This document shows, in pieces, positions 1-5,027 of a stretch of DNA of 5,027 nucleotides. The position numbers were made by a program, and so were the translations under genes. This DNA comes from Alphaproteobacteria bacterium. GTDB taxonomy: Bacteria; Pseudomonadota; Alphaproteobacteria; Micavibrionales; UBA1664. Under the pieces are notes generated by a model, which searched no databases, was not told where the DNA came from, and saw only the letters and a list, made by a program, of their open reading frames with translations. Each line of letters opens with the position of its first letter. The first letter of the stretch is position 1. The stretch covers positions 1 through 5,027 of the forward strand of contig JAGWXJ010000131.1 of the NCBI GenBank assembly GCA_018969935.1, given 5' to 3'.

Positions 1-222
1 ACCATTTATACCTGCCGCCTCGCTAATGAAATTCGGACATATTTTTACTGCCTGATGATTATAGACAATTACTCTACTCGAAACCTTGCTTTTGTAATGA
101 TTTATAGCTTCTAAAAATTGAAATGCCTTATCTCGAATGCGAGTAACCAATTTCTCCCCTGTAGGGTATCCATAGCCACAGCTTGCGCCAGCACCTAGAA
201 TGAAAGCAGTGGATTTAAACAT
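1..222 (-). CDS. SIR2-like nucleotide-binding protein, N-terminal part (runs off the window)
   Basis: A minus-strand frame is open from the ATG at 222-220 to the window edge, giving the first 74 residues of a longer protein. It begins MFKSTAFILGAGASCGYGYP, followed by TGEKLV. The hydrophobic strand, then GAGAS (residues 10-14), then GYPTG..L (18-25) is the N-terminal dinucleotide-binding signature seen in SIR2-family proteins of the SIR2_2-like type. Family members are often NAD+ hydrolases that act as abortive-infection effectors against phage, but the catalytic Asn/His region would lie beyond position 1, so activity cannot be judged. The DNA is AT-rich, unlike the genes to the right, suggesting horizontal acquisition. 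A good promoter lies upstream (253-280); the ribosome site is weak (GAAAG about 6 bases before the ATG). It could instead be another Rossmann-fold protein; the reading frame itself is likely real. Confidence 0.72.
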   Translation of the reverse strand, partial: MFKSTAFILGAGASCGYGYPTGEKLVTRIRDKAFQFLEAINHYKSKVSSRVIVYNHQAVKICPNFISEAAGING

Positions 223-252
223 GTTAACTTTCAAAAAAATTATTCTCTGCCT

Positions 253-280
253 AATATATCTAGACTGAGAAATTTGCCAA
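253..280 (-). promoter_or_regulatory. Sigma-70-type promoter of the SIR2-like gene
   Basis: Read on the minus strand: -35 TTGGCA (280-275), a 16-base spacer, and -10 TATATT (258-253), each box matching 5 of 6 consensus bases. The expected start near 246 leaves a leader of about 24 bases before the ATG at 222. The -35 overlaps that of an opposite-facing promoter. Confidence 0.55.
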
Positions 281-302
281 ACTAGGTATTTAATCCTATA
301 GT
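274..302 (+). promoter_or_regulatory. Sigma-70-type promoter of the small gene at 309, probably leaderless
   Basis: -35 TTGCCA (274-279), a 17-base spacer, and -10 TATAGT (297-302); each box matches 5 of 6 consensus bases at ideal spacing. Only six bases (303-308) separate the -10 from the ATG at 309, so transcription should start at or within a base or two of the ATG. A short inverted repeat, GGGCA-AA-TGCCC (303-314), covers the start codon. The -35 shares positions 275-279 with the divergent promoter. Confidence 0.55.
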
Positions 303-308
303 GGGCAA

Positions 309-632
309 ATGCCCCAAACACCCCCGCCACCCGCCGTACAACAACCACCCCACCTTATCGCCGCGCGCACCTTGCAGGCTGAACTGGAAGGGGGCAAGTC
401 CACCTCCCGCCTTCTGCACACGCAGGCCGCCTTGCTGGATGCGCTGTTCGCCGGCCTCCTCGATGAATGTATCGAAACGCGCCTCAACACCTTCACCAAC
501 ACGCCCTACAAGGTCGTGAAGCGCGAGAACATCGAACTCGCGCTCCGCGCCCAAAAACAGTGCCGCCAGACGCTGGATTGTCTGGCAATGCGCACACCCG
601 ATAAATCCGCCGAACAAACTGAAAGCCCCTGA
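309..632 (+). CDS. Small conserved-type protein of unknown function (107 aa)
   Basis: The ATG at 309 is the first start after an in-frame stop at 291-293, and it sits six bases behind a good -10 box with no Shine-Dalgarno. The protein has a proline-rich head (residues 4-14) and two helix-like blocks: HTQAALLDALFAGLLDE (37-53) and IELALRAQKQCRQTLDCLA (75-93). The second resembles, from memory, the A-L-x-A-Q-x-Q-x-R-x-T-L-x-x-L-A pattern of short uncharacterised proteobacterial proteins that often lie beside a protein with a TGPRT..GK...NA..HGL motif. Exactly such a protein follows here, nine bases after the stop and in the same frame, so the two probably form one transcript. Function is unknown. 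No signal peptide or membrane segment is seen. Confidence 0.65.
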   Translation: MPQTPPPPAVQQPPHLIAARTLQAELEGGKSTSRLLHTQAALLDALFAGLLDECIETRLNTFTNTPYKVVKRENIELALRAQKQCRQTLDCLAMRTPDKSAEQTESP

Positions 633-641
633 TATTTGCCA

Positions 642-1007
642 GTGAAAACAAGGAAATGGACAGCAAGGCAAAGGGCGCAGCAGGCCTGCAATGCCCGTAA
701 AAACCGCCCGTGGTGCGCCTCCACGGGGCCGCGTACGGCGGCGGGCAAGCGGCGCGTATCATCCAACGCGCTTGTGCATGGGCTTTCCGTCATCCGCCGC
801 GCCCTGCGGTTGCAGCGCGCATGGCTCATGCGTTACCGCGCACAAAAAAAACCGGATCGCCGTGTGGGGCAATCCGGTTCTTTATGCCAAGCGCGTGAGG
901 GTTACTCGCGCGGCTCGTCATCCGATTGGTCCAGAGCGGCAACCTTGCCATCGGCATCGGCGTCCTTCGTCAGGCTCGATACCGGCATGTCATGCTCCTT
1001 CTGGTAG
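642..1007 (+). CDS. Small basic protein with TGPRT..GK / NA..HGL motif; 3' end doubtful
   Basis: The frame is in phase with the preceding gene and open after its TGA (630-632). I chose the GTG at 642; a TTG at 636 is the alternative, and neither has a Shine-Dalgarno, so translation is probably coupled to the upstream gene. The first 65 or so residues are strongly basic and carry STGPRTAAGK (27-36) and NALVHGL (42-48), a motif pair found in many short uncharacterised proteins of phage-rich and proteobacterial genomes. After RAWLMRYRAQKKP (59-71) the frame passes through the terminator hairpin of the opposing gene and then 106 bases antisense to it, where the sequence looks non-coding. The native C-terminus was therefore probably lost or frameshifted, perhaps at the A8 run at 844-851; a one-step shift would stop at 896-898. 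It may be a decaying gene. Confidence 0.5.
   Translation: MKTRKWTARQRAQQACNARKNRPWCASTGPRTAAGKRRVSSNALVHGLSVIRRALRLQRAWLMRYRAQKKPDRRVGQSGSLCQAREGYSRGSSSDWSRAATLPSASASFVRLDTGMSCSFW
844..879 (-). terminator. Intrinsic terminator of the peptidoglycan-binding-domain gene
   Basis: AACCGGAT (850-857) pairs perfectly with ATCCGGTT (872-879), and an inner GCC/GGC (859-861 with 868-870) extends the stem past one mismatch. Read on the minus strand, the hairpin runs straight into a run of eight T (851-844). It begins 22 bases after the stop codon of the gene at 902-1513. On the plus strand the tail is only CTTTAT, so plus-strand termination would be weaker. Confidence 0.88.
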
Positions 1008-1513
1008 GCTTTCAGGGCCTCGGCTGTGCGGGGGCCGTAAATGCCGTCCACCTGCACGCGGTACCCTTTGGCACGCAACTCGCCCTGAATCTGGCGGATT
1101 TCGTTGGCGTTCAGCGTGCCAATGCTACCCTCGGCGCGGGTCATCAGCGTACCCAGCTCCGTGGTCATGTTGTCGCTTACGTCAGCGCGCTCTTCAGCGG
1201 CTTCGTTACGCTCGGCCTGTGGCTCGCTTACCATGGCGTTGGCACCCGTGTGGGCATCAACATCACCCGTTTGCTCGTCCACCGTTACGCGGGCCGTGCC
1301 GGGCACCGTACCGGTGCTGGATTTCACGGTCACGGTATCCGTGGCCTCGTTTTCAGTGACGGTGCCGCGCGCAACCGAGTTATCGGCGCCCGAATACGCC
1401 GCATCGCCGTTAAACTGGCTGCCCGTCTGCCTGCTCGTATCATCGGCATACGCCCCGACGCCGAGGGCAAGCGTGGAAACGGTAATGGCAGTCAAAAGTG
1501 TAAACTTTTTCAT
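902..1513 (-). CDS. Secreted acidic protein with C-terminal peptidoglycan-binding domain
   Basis: The 203-residue product starts at the ATG 1513-1511, chosen over an in-frame ATG 15 codons upstream because AGGAGA lies 7 bases ahead of it and it opens directly into a Sec signal peptide (MKK, hydrophobic core, cleavage after AYA at about residue 23). The mature middle (about 24-135) is low in hydrophobics and rich in Thr, Val, Glu, Asp and Ala, and looks flexible. Residues about 137-176 form a PG_binding_1-type domain: IRQIQGELRAKGY, then VDGIYGPRTAEALKAYQKEH, with the diagnostic DG.YG..T..A...YQ pattern. The tail is acidic (DADADGK, SDDEPRE). There is no catalytic domain, so it probably binds the cell wall in the periplasm, as an anchor or structural protein. 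It is a single-gene unit with its own terminator, divergent from tatD. Confidence 0.88.
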   Translation of the reverse strand: MKKFTLLTAITVSTLALGVGAYADDTSRQTGSQFNGDAAYSGADNSVARGTVTENEATDTVTVKSSTGTVPGTARVTVDEQTGDVDAHTGANAMVSEPQAERNEAAEERADVSDNMTTELGTLMTRAEGSIGTLNANEIRQIQGELRAKGYRVQVDGIYGPRTAEALKAYQKEHDMPVSSLTKDADADGKVAALDQSDDEPRE

Positions 1514-1520
1514 TGGAAAT

Positions 1521-1526
1521 TCTCCT
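1521..1526 (-). promoter_or_regulatory. Shine-Dalgarno deciding the start of the peptidoglycan-binding protein
   Basis: AGGAGA on the minus strand, 7 bases before the ATG at 1513. It selects the signal-peptide start rather than the longer reading that begins at 1558. Confidence 0.85.
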
Positions 1527-1552
1527 TTCCTGTGTGACGCTGGCCCAACGGC

Positions 1553-1587
1553 CCGCAAATGGAAAAAGTTTCAAAAAATATTTGCGG
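1553..1587. promoter_or_regulatory. Perfect 8-base inverted repeat in the divergent spacer (candidate operator)
   Basis: CCGCAAAT (1553-1560) and ATTTGCGG (1580-1587) are exact reverse complements 19 bases apart; the AT-rich centre holds a second small palindrome, GAAA-AAG-TTTC (1562-1572 region). It lies midway between the divergent starts at 1513 and 1618. Centre-to-centre spacing is 27 bases, between two and three helical turns, so a dimeric regulator or an RNA hairpin in the minus-strand leader are both possible. No regulator is identifiable. Confidence 0.4.
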
Positions 1588-1617
1588 ATTCCGAACAGAA
1601 ACAATTACGAAACAAAC

Positions 1618-2424
1618 ATGTTCATCGACTCGCATTGCCACCTGAATTCCAAAAAGATCGCGCCATTGGCAGCGCCCGATGCGCTCGTGAAAAGGGCAAA
1701 CGATGCGGGCGTAGCGGGCATGGTCACCATCTGCTGCCGCATGCACGAAGAAGCGGAAACGTTGAAATCTATAGCATCGGATAACAAAAACGTCTGGTGC
1801 ACGGTGGGCACCCACCCGCACGATGCTTCCAGCGAAGCCGAAAAAAAATATACGGCGGCTGATATTGTCACGCTCGCAAATTCGCATCCAAAAATTGTCG
1901 GGATAGGGGAAAGCGGGCTCGATTACTTTTACAATTTTTCGACACCCGATGATCAGGCTGCAAGTTTCCGCAAGCACATCCACGCCTGCCTCGAAACGGG
2001 TCTGCCCATCGTTGTCCACGCCCGTGACGCCGATGCCGACATCATCAAAATCATCCGCGAGGAAGGGCAGGGCGGCAAGCTGACGGGCGTCATGCACTGC
2101 TTTTCATCAGGCGAGAAAATGGCGCAGGAAGCGCTTGAACTTGGCTTCTATATATCGTTCTCCGGCATCGTCACATTCAAGAATGCCCAGAATTTACGCG
2201 ATATCGCCAAAAACGTGCCACTCGATAAAATCCTCATTGAAACCGATGCGCCGTATCTGGCACCTGAGCCCGTGCGCAAAAACATCAACGAACCTGCCCT
2301 GATTGTGAACACCGCAAATTGTCTGGCCGATGTGCTGGGCAAAACGCGCGATGAAATCGGCGCGATAACAAAAGACAACTTCTTCAAACTATTCTGGAAG
2401 GCAAAGGAAACATGGCAACACTAA
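1618..2424 (+). CDS. tatD: TatD-family metal-dependent DNase/hydrolase
   Basis: The 268-residue product matches the usual TatD length of about 260. It is a TIM-barrel metal-dependent hydrolase: DSHCH (residues 4-8) gives the first HxH metal pair, followed by GTHPH (64-68), GIGESGLDY (95-103; E98 bridges metals), VVHAR (132-136; H134), MHCFSS (159-164; H160) and ETDAPYLAPEPVR (208-220; D210). All expected ligands are present. TatD enzymes are Mg2+-dependent 3'-5' exonucleases linked to DNA repair and degradation. The usual RGK.NEP is slightly altered here (RKNINEP). The ATG at 1618 is used because the frame beyond it (to a TTG at 1513) is non-conserved; no clear Shine-Dalgarno precedes it. The stop overlaps the next gene by 13 bases, so the two are an operon. 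In many alphaproteobacteria this pair follows metG, which is not present upstream here. Confidence 0.93.
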   Translation: MFIDSHCHLNSKKIAPLAAPDALVKRANDAGVAGMVTICCRMHEEAETLKSIASDNKNVWCTVGTHPHDASSEAEKKYTAADIVTLANSHPKIVGIGESGLDYFYNFSTPDDQAASFRKHIHACLETGLPIVVHARDADADIIKIIREEGQGGKLTGVMHCFSSGEKMAQEALELGFYISFSGIVTFKNAQNLRDIAKNVPLDKILIETDAPYLAPEPVRKNINEPALIVNTANCLADVLGKTRDEIGAITKDNFFKLFWKAKETWQH

Positions 2425-3206
2425 CCATCATGGGCTGCGGCGGCTCGGGTGGCGTGCCGCTGGCCACCAACTACTGGGGCGCCTGCAACCCCGCCAACCC
2501 CCGCAACCGCCGCATGCGCGCCTCCGTAGCCGTAACAAATGGCGACAAAACCATCGTTGTGGATACCGGCCCCGACTTCCGTGAACAGACAATCCGATAC
2601 GGCCTCAAAACCGTAGACGGCGTCCTTTATACCCACGGCCATTCCGACCACACGAACGGCATCGATGAACTGCGCTATGTCAGCATTCTGGCCAAGCAGC
2701 GGGTACCCATCTGGGCCGATGACGCAACGTTGCAGGAATTGCAGTCACGCTTCTCGCACATCTTCCTCGAAAGCGCGGACGGCATTTACCAGCCCGTCGT
2801 AACCCCGCACATATTCACCAACAGCCAATACGGCAAGACAGTCGATATATTGGGCATGCCCGTCGTGCCCTTTTGGCAAAAGCATGGTGTATCCGGCCGC
2901 TCCCTCGGGTTCCGCTTTGGTGATATCGCCTATTCCACGGATGTATCAGGGCTTGATGACGCCGCCTTCGCAGCCCTCAAAGGTATCAAGACATGGGTCG
3001 TGGATTGCGCCCAGTTCGGATCCGACTTTACGGTCGTCCACGCCAACTTCGAGATGGTGGAAAGCTGGAATGCACAAGTAGGGGCCCAACGCGTCATCCT
3101 CACACACCTGACCCCGCGCGTAGATTACGACGAATGCGCACAAAAGCTGCCCAAAGGCTACGAACCCGCCTATGACGGCATGCAAATTGAATTTTGCGCC
3201 AGTTAA
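2412..3206 (+). CDS. PhnP-like metallo-beta-lactamase-fold hydrolase
   Basis: A 264-residue cytosolic protein. It starts with MGCGGSGGVP (7-16) and WGAC..ANPRNRR (22-34), the opening typical of the PhnP / phosphoribosyl cyclic-phosphate phosphodiesterase group. The metal motif THGHSDH (74-80) supplies H75, H77, D79 and H80; H158 (WQKHGV), D177 (YSTDVSG), H210 (VVHANFE) and H232 (THLTP) are the likely remaining ligands or catalytic residues. PhnP hydrolyses cyclic phosphate diesters in phosphonate breakdown, but no phn genes are nearby, so this is probably the housekeeping paralogue found beside tatD, with an unproven substrate. The ATG lies inside the end of tatD, with GGAAGG and AAAGGAAA just before it, so translation is coupled. 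No terminator follows. Confidence 0.9.
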   Translation: MATLTIMGCGGSGGVPLATNYWGACNPANPRNRRMRASVAVTNGDKTIVVDTGPDFREQTIRYGLKTVDGVLYTHGHSDHTNGIDELRYVSILAKQRVPIWADDATLQELQSRFSHIFLESADGIYQPVVTPHIFTNSQYGKTVDILGMPVVPFWQKHGVSGRSLGFRFGDIAYSTDVSGLDDAAFAALKGIKTWVVDCAQFGSDFTVVHANFEMVESWNAQVGAQRVILTHLTPRVDYDECAQKLPKGYEPAYDGMQIEFCAS

Positions 3207-3208
3207 AA

Positions 3209-3237
3209 TTGACATAAACCAAAACTAGCGCTACTAC
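3209..3237 (+). promoter_or_regulatory. Candidate promoter of the secreted protein gene, apparently leaderless
   Basis: A perfect -35 TTGACA (3209-3214) begins two bases after the preceding stop codon; after 17 bases comes TACTAC (3232-3237), a poor -10 (3 of 6). Six bases then lead to the ATG at 3244, the same geometry as at 274-309. GCGCT-ACTAC-AGCGC (3228-3242) is an inverted repeat spanning the -10 and reaching the start codon, and may be an operator. Confidence 0.4.
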
Positions 3238-3243
3238 AGCGCC

Positions 3244-4179
3244 ATGATTGGACGCATCACAGCTGCTGCAAGCGCAATAGCGCTAGCCTACACACTGATA
3301 CCCGGCCCCCAGGCCGAACTTTGGGGCGCTACATCCCGTGAAGTTGATTGCAAAATCGCTCGCGAGGATATTTTCTACGGCAAGCCAACCATTCCGCAAC
3401 TCGCCAATGGCGATGCCAAATTCAACTGCGGCTCGGCTGGCACACTCCGCTTCACGTTCAACCGCGGTACATCAACGGAAGTCCGCATACTGGATACCGA
3501 CCCCGCAAAAGTCGTGAAGCTGGATGAGATTGAACTGGTGAAGCATTTCAGGGGCGGCGCCGAATACCGCCTGACAATCGAAGGCAATCTCATAACGGCC
3601 TTCAAAACAATCAAGGAAGCACCCATCCCGATGATGCCGCTCGTCACGGCAAAGGCTGTCTGGACCAAAAAGGGCACAGAAGGCGGCTATGCCTTCCGCA
3701 TCATCGAAAGCGAATGCGCAAAATACGAAATCATGAATCTTGATCGCGGCCCGCGCGAACAAATCATCAAACCTTATGAAGTCCATTACGAGGCCTCCTG
3801 TAACGTAGAAAAACGCGTAGCCGAAGTGGCAGGACAGCGCAAATCCATCGCCGCCGCAGCGGAAACCAAACGCAAACAGGACCATCTTGCCGCCAAAAAG
3901 ATGGCCGATGACGCCGTCATCGCAGAACGCAACCGCATAGCAGCCATAGCCGCCAAAGAAGCAAAAGACCGGCAGATTGCCGACGCAGCCAAACAGCCAA
4001 AGCCGGTCGTTGCTGATGCGCGCCCGCGCACTGTGTTCGAGGATGTGACTTACGCCCCTGTATCAAGCGTCATGAAACGCCCCAACGTTGCAGCTGTCGT
4101 GGAAGAAGTTGCCGAACGGCCTGTGCAGCGCCGTCGCATTAAAAGCAACTGGATGGGCTTTACAATTACCTACTACTGA
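3244..4179 (+). CDS. Exported protein of unknown function with charged helical C-terminal region
   Basis: The 311-residue product is not one I recognise. The start at 3244 opens a hydrophobic N-terminus (about residues 4-20) that looks like a Sec signal or membrane anchor; the cleavage site is unclear, since the PQA at 22-24 is only a fair match. Residues about 30-186 look like a mixed beta-rich domain holding four cysteines (C36, C62, C158, C186), enough for two disulfides in the periplasm. Residues about 187-250 are rich in Ala, Lys, Arg, Glu and Asp, and probably form a long charged helix or coiled coil. A proline-containing linker follows, then a basic stretch (QRRRIK, 295-300) and the aromatic end WMGFTITYY. 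No Shine-Dalgarno is visible; a TTGACA promoter is immediately upstream. It could also be cotranscribed with the hydrolase 37 bases earlier. Its end overlaps xthA by 7 bases. Confidence 0.8.
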   Translation: MIGRITAAASAIALAYTLIPGPQAELWGATSREVDCKIAREDIFYGKPTIPQLANGDAKFNCGSAGTLRFTFNRGTSTEVRILDTDPAKVVKLDEIELVKHFRGGAEYRLTIEGNLITAFKTIKEAPIPMMPLVTAKAVWTKKGTEGGYAFRIIESECAKYEIMNLDRGPREQIIKPYEVHYEASCNVEKRVAEVAGQRKSIAAAAETKRKQDHLAAKKMADDAVIAERNRIAAIAAKEAKDRQIADAAKQPKPVVADARPRTVFEDVTYAPVSSVMKRPNVAAVVEEVAERPVQRRRIKSNWMGFTITYY

Positions 4180-4934
4180 ACCTTCAGTGTAACCGCAATC
4201 GGCACATGGTCGGACGGGTTTTCACGCCCGCGCTCTTCGCGGTCAATCTCACACCCCATGCATTTGTCGGCCAGTTGAGGGCTTAACAAGACATGGTCAA
4301 TGCGGATGCCGTCATTTTTCGCCCATGAGGCCGCCTGATAATCCCAGAATGTATAAGCGTCTGCATCAGGATGATAAAGCCTGAAGGCATCGGTAAGCCC
4401 AAGATTGATGAAACGCCGGTACATGGCGCGGCTTTCAGGCTGATAAAGCGCATCGCCAAGCCATGCTGAAGGATTATGCGCATCCCGCGCCTCGGGGATG
4501 ATGTTGTAATCGCCCAGCACTGCAAAAGGCACCTCATCGGCAAGCAACACTTTCATGCGCGCCTCAAGGCGGGAAAGCCAATCCAGCTTGTAAGTAAATT
4601 TCTCGGTACCCAACGGGTTACCATTAGGCGCGTAAATGTTAATGATACGCACGCCGCCAACATCAACTTCCAAGTACCGCGCCTGTTCATCCCCAATCGT
4701 GTTTTGAACAACGCTTGCAGCCGTTTTGGATAGTATGGTAACGCCGTTGTAGCTCTTTTGCCCGACCATAACAGCCTGATACCCCGCCGCCGTAACCTCC
4801 ATCATGGGGAACTGGTCTTCCATGCACTTGAGTTCCTGAAGGCAAATCACATCAGGCTTTGCAAATTCCAAATAGGCTTGCAGATTTGGTAATCTTTGGC
4901 GCACGGAATTCACATTGTAACTTGCAATTTTCAT
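4173..4934 (-). CDS. xthA: Exodeoxyribonuclease III (AP endonuclease)
   Basis: The 253-residue product has the full EEP-fold set of ExoIII: SYNVNSVR (N7), CLQELK (E34), NIYAPNG (Y101), GDYNIIP (D142, N144), RIDHVLLS (D213) and PSDHVPI (D242, H243). It should act as an Mg2+-dependent apurinic/apyrimidinic endonuclease and 3'-5' exonuclease in base-excision repair. Length is close to the usual 255-270 residues. The ATG at 4934 is supported by GGGAAGG four bases upstream and by the family's MKI.S.NVN start. Its TAG stop (4175-4173) lies within the last codons of the converging gene. No terminator is seen at the junction. All catalytic residues are present, so it should be active. Confidence 0.96.
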   Translation of the reverse strand: MKIASYNVNSVRQRLPNLQAYLEFAKPDVICLQELKCMEDQFPMMEVTAAGYQAVMVGQKSYNGVTILSKTAASVVQNTIGDEQARYLEVDVGGVRIINIYAPNGNPLGTEKFTYKLDWLSRLEARMKVLLADEVPFAVLGDYNIIPEARDAHNPSAWLGDALYQPESRAMYRRFINLGLTDAFRLYHPDADAYTFWDYQAASWAKNDGIRIDHVLLSPQLADKCMGCEIDREERGRENPSDHVPIAVTLKVQ

Positions 4935-4972
4935 GATGCCTTCCCTAGGATATCAAAAATAAAAATACACAA

Positions 4973-5002
4973 AATCTAGCCAGAGCATTCGATGTCTTAC
5001 AA
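4973..5002 (-). promoter_or_regulatory. Possible promoter of xthA
   Basis: On the minus strand: TTGTAA (5002-4997), 18 bases, TAGATT (4978-4973); each box matches 4 of 6 consensus bases. The boxes straddle the start of the putative plus-strand gene at 4992. This is a weak call. Confidence 0.22.
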
Positions 5003-5027
5003 AAGCACAGGCAGCGTACCCGCAATA
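4992..5027 (+). CDS. Possible start of a further gene (12 codons, runs off the window)
   Basis: An ATG at 4992 opens 12 sense codons, MSYKSTGSVPAI, to the window edge, divergent from xthA with a 57-base spacer. Only a weak AGAG precedes it. The stretch is too short to identify and could be chance. Confidence 0.28.
   Translation, partial: MSYKSTGSVPAI

Noticed and set aside
691..1359. Long plus-strand frame of 222 codons
   Set aside because: It overlaps the small-gene frame and lies antisense to the well-supported peptidoglycan-binding gene; its product is Arg/Pro/Cys-rich with no recognisable pattern.
1513..1617. Upstream extension of TatD to the TTG at 1513
   Set aside because: The extra 35 residues match nothing in TatD proteins, which start at the MFIDSHCH-type motif, and the TTG abuts the opposing start codon.
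1514..1617. A conventional promoter for tatD
   Set aside because: No pair of boxes gave more than a very poor match; TTGCGG at 1582 followed by TTACGA at 1605 fits spacing only.
926..1784. Plus-strand frames 926-1537 and 1104-1784
   Set aside because: Both are antisense shadows of the 902-1513 gene and, at the right end, out of phase with tatD. The opposing gene has a signal peptide, a domain, a Shine-Dalgarno and a terminator.
1510..2097. Minus-strand 195-codon frame opposite tatD
   Set aside because: A shadow of the conserved TatD gene, with no ribosome site or domain.
4175..4188. Palindrome as an intrinsic terminator between the converging genes
   Set aside because: The stem is only six pairs, the two-base loop is too tight, and no T-run follows on either strand.
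1..5027. tRNA, rRNA, CRISPR arrays and insertion sequences
   Set aside because: I saw no cloverleaf or rRNA-like stretch, no spaced direct repeats, and no transposase or terminal inverted repeats.

Overview
The window looks like chromosomal DNA of a Gram-negative bacterium, most likely an alphaproteobacterium. This is inferred from the moderately GC-rich coding style, the tatD–MBL hydrolase pair, and a SPGPRT/HGL-type small protein pair; no marker gene fixes the lineage. Codon use is standard: TGG encodes Trp and TGA, TAA and TAG all serve as stops.

Layout. Positions 1-222 (minus) hold the first 74 codons of a gene that leaves the window. Its N-terminus carries a glycine-rich GAGAS...GYPTG nucleotide-binding motif typical of SIR2-like proteins, many of which are NAD-consuming anti-phage effectors. 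The stretch 1-300 is clearly more AT-rich than the rest and looks like the edge of an accessory segment. Between 253 and 302 lie two good divergent promoters sharing the same -35 bases; one drives the SIR2-like gene and the other starts at, or next to, the ATG of a small gene at 309. Two small genes of unknown function (309-632 and about 642-1007) follow in the same reading frame, separated only by one TGA and nine bases. The second has no stop before it runs into the opposing gene.

Positions 902-1513 (minus) encode a secreted, acidic protein with a C-terminal peptidoglycan-binding domain, with a strong Shine-Dalgarno and a clear intrinsic terminator at 844-879. A 104-base divergent spacer containing a perfect 8-base inverted repeat separates it from a plus-strand operon: a TatD-family metal-dependent nuclease (1618-2424) overlapping by 13 bases a PhnP-like metallo-beta-lactamase-fold hydrolase (2412-3206). 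Just after it, a TTGACA promoter sits 6 bases before the ATG of a secreted 311-residue protein of unknown function (3244-4179). This converges, with a 7-base overlap, on an exodeoxyribonuclease III gene, xthA (4173-4934, minus). A possible new plus-strand gene starts at 4992.

Reading as a whole. The right four-fifths is ordinary core content: cell envelope, DNA repair (TatD and XthA can both process DNA 3' ends) and a phosphodiesterase-like hydrolase. The most unusual part is the left edge: the SIR2-like gene, the back-to-back promoters and the same-frame small gene pair. Two genes (309 and 3244) show the same -35/17-base spacer/-10/6-base/ATG arrangement with no Shine-Dalgarno, which suggests leaderless mRNAs.
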